Positions 60,884 to 64,000 of a stretch of DNA of 64,000 nt are shown here, piece after piece. The stretch comes from Physcomitrium patens (lineage: Eukaryota > Streptophyta > Bryopsida > Funariales > Funariaceae), in assembly GCF_000002425.4 (NCBI RefSeq), contig NC_037273.1, positions 12,227,992-12,291,991 of the forward strand, in the 5' to 3' direction. The notes under the pieces were generated by a model. The model made no database searches. It saw nothing but the letters and a program-made list of their open reading frames with translations, and was not told the DNA's origin. Both the position numbers and the translations under genes were made by a program. Numbering within the stretch: the first letter of the stretch is position 1; every line of letters starts with the position of its first letter.

Positions 60884-62175
60884 AATAAATTGGCTGTAGT
60901 CAAAGAATACATTAACAAAAATTTGGGTAAAAACTTCATATCCCATTCTAAGTTTCTAGCAGGAGCTTCTATCTTATTTATGAAGAAAAAAGATGAATCT
61001 TTATAAATGAGTAGTAGCCTATTAACGACTTAACAAGATGACTATGAAGAATAGATATCTTCTACTATTGATTTTAAGACTTCTTAATGAATTCAATCAA
61101 GCAAAGATTTATACAAAAATAGATCTATGAAGAAAATAAAATTTGATATATATAAAAAAAAGATTTAAATAGAAGTCTATGTTTTGAACCAAGTATGCAT
61201 ACTTTGAATATAATATCATGCCTTTGGACTCACAAATGTACTAACTATATTTCAACACCTAATGAATGATATCTTTCATAAGTTTTTTGATGATTTTGTC
61301 ACTTATTATCTAAATAATATTTTAATCTATTCTAAAAATATAAAATAATATGAATCTTATATTTGTTGCATGCTTCAAAAACTTAGAAATGTAGTAATAT
61401 ATGCCACAATAAAAAAATGGATATTTCATATTACTCAAGTAGACTTCTTATGATATATTATTTCAAATGATGGCCTTAAGATAGATCCTAAAGAGATCTA
61501 GATTATTATAGATTGGAAGATCTCAAAAACAATCAGAGACATACAATATTTTTTGGAATTGCCAAATATTACTAGAACTTTATCAAGATTTTTTTTTAAA
61601 GTTGTGGCTCCTCTAATATGTCTCATATATAAAGAAAAACTTAAATAAAACAAAGAAGCTGAAATATCTTTTAAAATCTTAAAAACAACATGTATTTTTG
61701 CAGCAATCTTTTATTGCATTAACTTTTCAAAGGCTTTTTTTTAATTAAAACAAATATATCATAATTTGCTATAAATGTAGTGTTGTTACAAATGAGTATA
61801 GATGATAAGCTCTATCTGATATCTTTTAATTCTAAGAAATTTTCAATAGTTGAGATTAACTACAAGATCTATCACAAAGAGCTTCTTGCAATAATGCATT
61901 CATTTTAAGAATGGCATCATTATCTAAAAGAAAATTCTAATTCAATTACTGTATATATGGATTACAAAAACTTTAAATATTATCAATCATCTTTTTTAGA
62001 TGTTTTTATCTTTATCAGTCATCTTTTTTAGATTTTTTTATCTTAATTTTTTAAAAAAATTTGTATCTTTTAATCAATAAAGAATAATTTTTTTGAAGTT
62101 AGAGTATTTTCATTTTTGAGAAATAAAATTAATATTAACTACTGATTCAATCTTTTTAAAGGAAATTCAATTGAA
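60697..62175 (+). pseudogene. Element A: reverse transcriptase and RNase H, decayed
   Basis: Continuation of element A after element B. Stop-ridden + strand fragments match B: GIPSQ near 60735, LFMKKKDESL at about 60975, [20 protein letters not shown] at about 61216, a decayed active-site segment VTYYLNNILIYSKN (usual YLDD has become YLNN) at about 61300, HITQVDFL, and RNase H fragments to about 61980. Confidence 0.88.
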
Positions 62176-62894
62176 ATTCAGATAAGTGAGCCTTCATTCA
62201 AAGAAAGGTAACAAAATATAAATAAACAAGTATATATATTGAAAGAAAAATTGGAATGGCTATTGCCAAAAGACAAGAAAACTAGAGACCCTTAAAATTA
62301 AACTGGAAGCAAGAAAGGAGTTGACAAGAGTGAAGAAGGCTTCATTCTTGTCTCTATATATACTATCTAATTAGGGGCTATATAGCGACGTTCTATAGGA
62401 CCTTCGATAAGTATTGACTTTGTAGGACACATGCCGTGACTTACAAGGCAAGTTTTTCTACGTGTGGGCCACATTATTAGCTTGGTCTTCAAGCTAACAA
62501 CATGTGTGGCACATGGCCAACTTGTTGACTATGTTTTTAATCCAAAAAGTCAATTAAAGACACCTATAAAGTCAAAGCAGCGTCTATAAAGCTTTTAAGA
62601 AGCTTCCATATCAAATACTATAGAATTAATTTACTTTTATCTACTTTTACTTACTTCTACTTATTTATATATATAATTATTGGCTTACATGAGTATGTTC
62701 GTGACAATATGTTACATCTATTTTTGATAAAAAAAAGACTTAAAATGGCATTCCAAGCCAATAGCAAAATTATTACGATATTTTTGAAAAAAATAAATAT
62801 AAATCTTCTTCCAAAGTATCATCTCTATGACTATTCTATTGATTTTTAAGATGGAGCTCAATCATCTTTTTGACCAATCTATAGTTTATTTCAA
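62176..62894 (+). repeat. Target copy of the 718-bp duplication, inserted in element A
   Basis: The copy begins at ATTCAGATAAGTGAGCC and ends at TTTATTTCAA. The sequence TTCAATTGAA occurs on both sides (about 62166 and 62890), and the junctions share short matches with the source ends. It interrupts element A between RNase H and integrase. Confidence 0.9.
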
Positions 62895-64000
62895 TTGAAC
62901 TTAAGGAAGTTTCAATTGATTCTCTTATTTATAATATTAAGAATAATTTTTTAAAGTTTCATGAGACTTTTATATTTAAATTAAAAAAAATCTTTTCTAT
63001 TTTAAGGGATGATTATACATTCCAAAAAGTAAAGCACAATTATATATTCTTCAAGTTTGTCACAACTTTTTTATCAACCAGAGATTTTGAATACAATAAG
63101 ATTTTGGAACTAATATTAAGAAAATTTTGGTGGCTTCAAATGTAAAAGGTAGTCAAAGACTTTGTATAATCATGTAATATTTTTTTAAGCTTAAAGACTC
63201 TTCATCATCAACCTTATGGACTTCTTCCACCATTACCTTTTTTGAAACATCCATAGTCTTTTGTTTCTATGGATTTTATAATGGATCTTTTAATCTCAAG
63301 TTCTTTTGATTGTATAATTATAATTATAGATTATTTTATCAAGTTAGCATATTTTGAACTATATACAAAATTTATTATCAGTAAAAAAATATCTAAGATT
63401 TTTTTCAACAACATCTATTATTATTATGAATTACTTAAGGATATTATATTGAATAAAAAGACTCAATTTGTAACAATGAAGATACAACTAAAAGAAATTT
63501 AAGAACAAAAAACAACTAATGCGGATGCCTATTACAATGAGTAATCTTAATTCTATATTAGTAATAAGGTATAATTACTTTATTACAATATTAAGACTTG
63601 TTGTTTTTGTGACAAGTTGGATTATCATAGGCTTATACAATTTTTTATTTATAAATAAATCAATTCAATTTCTTATAAATTATATCTATTGAAGTCTATA
63701 AAGATGCATCTTGTATTCCACATGTCTCTTCTTGAGTCATATAAGATAGTGAATATCTCAAGAACAAAACAAATTCTATTTTTTTTTTATATAGAAGTAG
63801 ACAATAATAAAAAATTCAAGGTAGAAGGAGTCTTAGATTCAAGGCAATGCCAAAATAGGTTAAAATATATTATTCATTAGCATGGATATGATATTAATGA
63901 ATGTACATGGGAGTCAACTAAAAATCTTATAAATACAACAAAAAATATTCATTTTTTTTTTTTATTGACAACATCCATCAAAATCAAGATGAAGAATAAA
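62895..64000 (+). pseudogene. Element A: integrase and chromodomain, decayed, running off the window
   Basis: Fragments of integrase are readable at 63269-63480 (MDFIMDLLISSSFDCIIIII; FFNNIYYYYELLKDIILN). A chromodomain-like segment follows at 63689-63940 (FHMSLLESYK, VEGVLDSRQCQNRLKYI, then GYDINECTWES). The 3' LTR is not in the window. Confidence 0.85.

Noticed and set aside
1..64000. CRISPR arrays, bacterial operons, tRNA or rRNA genes
   Set aside because: I found no spaced repeats, no tRNA or rRNA signature, and all real genes have eukaryotic introns or context. Short TTCGAA-type matches did not extend to a tRNA fold.

Overview
This window is nuclear DNA of a land plant. It holds intron-rich genes (0 to 18 short introns, GT-AG junctions, a plastid-targeted MEP-pathway enzyme) separated by very AT-rich DNA full of microsatellites and LTR retrotransposons. 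A nexin-dynein regulatory complex subunit of motile cilia points to a plant with swimming sperm, so a bryophyte, lycophyte or fern. Intron sizes of about 130-560 bp, AT-rich Gypsy chromoviruses and a Sanger-style low-quality contig end fit a moss such as Physcomitrium patens. The species is inferred, not shown.

Layout. Bases 1-4000 are AT-rich DNA grading into a GC-richer leader. Bases 4003-16540 carry, on the + strand, an NAA60/MCC1-type GNAT acetyltransferase (4 exons), an unexplained stretch with protein-like fragments (about 6541-8215), and a 19-exon gene for plastid 4-hydroxy-3-methylbut-2-enyl diphosphate synthase (HDS/IspG), resolved exon by exon. Bases 17533-24566 carry a class I small heat shock protein, DRC8/EFCAB2 (5 exons) and an intronless UXT-type prefoldin. 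Bases 25115-28427 (minus) encode a secreted, probably GPI-anchored PI-PLC X-domain protein (8 exons). A 100-N gap follows at 29947-30046; the 550 bases to its left are a corrupted second reading of the sequence to its right, so they are an assembly artefact. Bases 30065-38060 are AT-rich, with one TA-flanked inverted-repeat element and one stretch of genic composition without a recognisable gene. Bases 38061-45550 carry an unrecognised coiled-coil protein (+), an uncertain ORF and a secreted leucine-rich-repeat protein (minus). From 45554 to the end the window is transposons.

The transposon block is layered. A decayed Copia element (45554 to about 48510) is followed by a decayed + strand Gypsy chromovirus (A, about 48515 to beyond the window). 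Inside A sits a younger minus-strand relative (B, 50896-60696) flanked by the 5-bp duplication ATATG. Inside B sit two solo LTRs of a third family (C) in opposite orientations (53566-55212 and 56529-58293). Each has a 4-bp target duplication and an internal telomere-like TTTAGGG-type tract. A 718-bp segment spanning the B/A junction was later copied 2 kb away within A. Most mutations are transitions, as expected of methylated, silenced DNA.

The host genes show no common pathway. They are an ordinary mix of housekeeping, plastid, stress, ciliary and cell-surface functions. The most interesting structures are the nested transposon block with its inverted LTR pair around a reverse transcriptase segment, the gap artefact, the 10-bp-phased TTGTACAA triplet upstream of the LRR gene, and the two unexplained genic-looking stretches.
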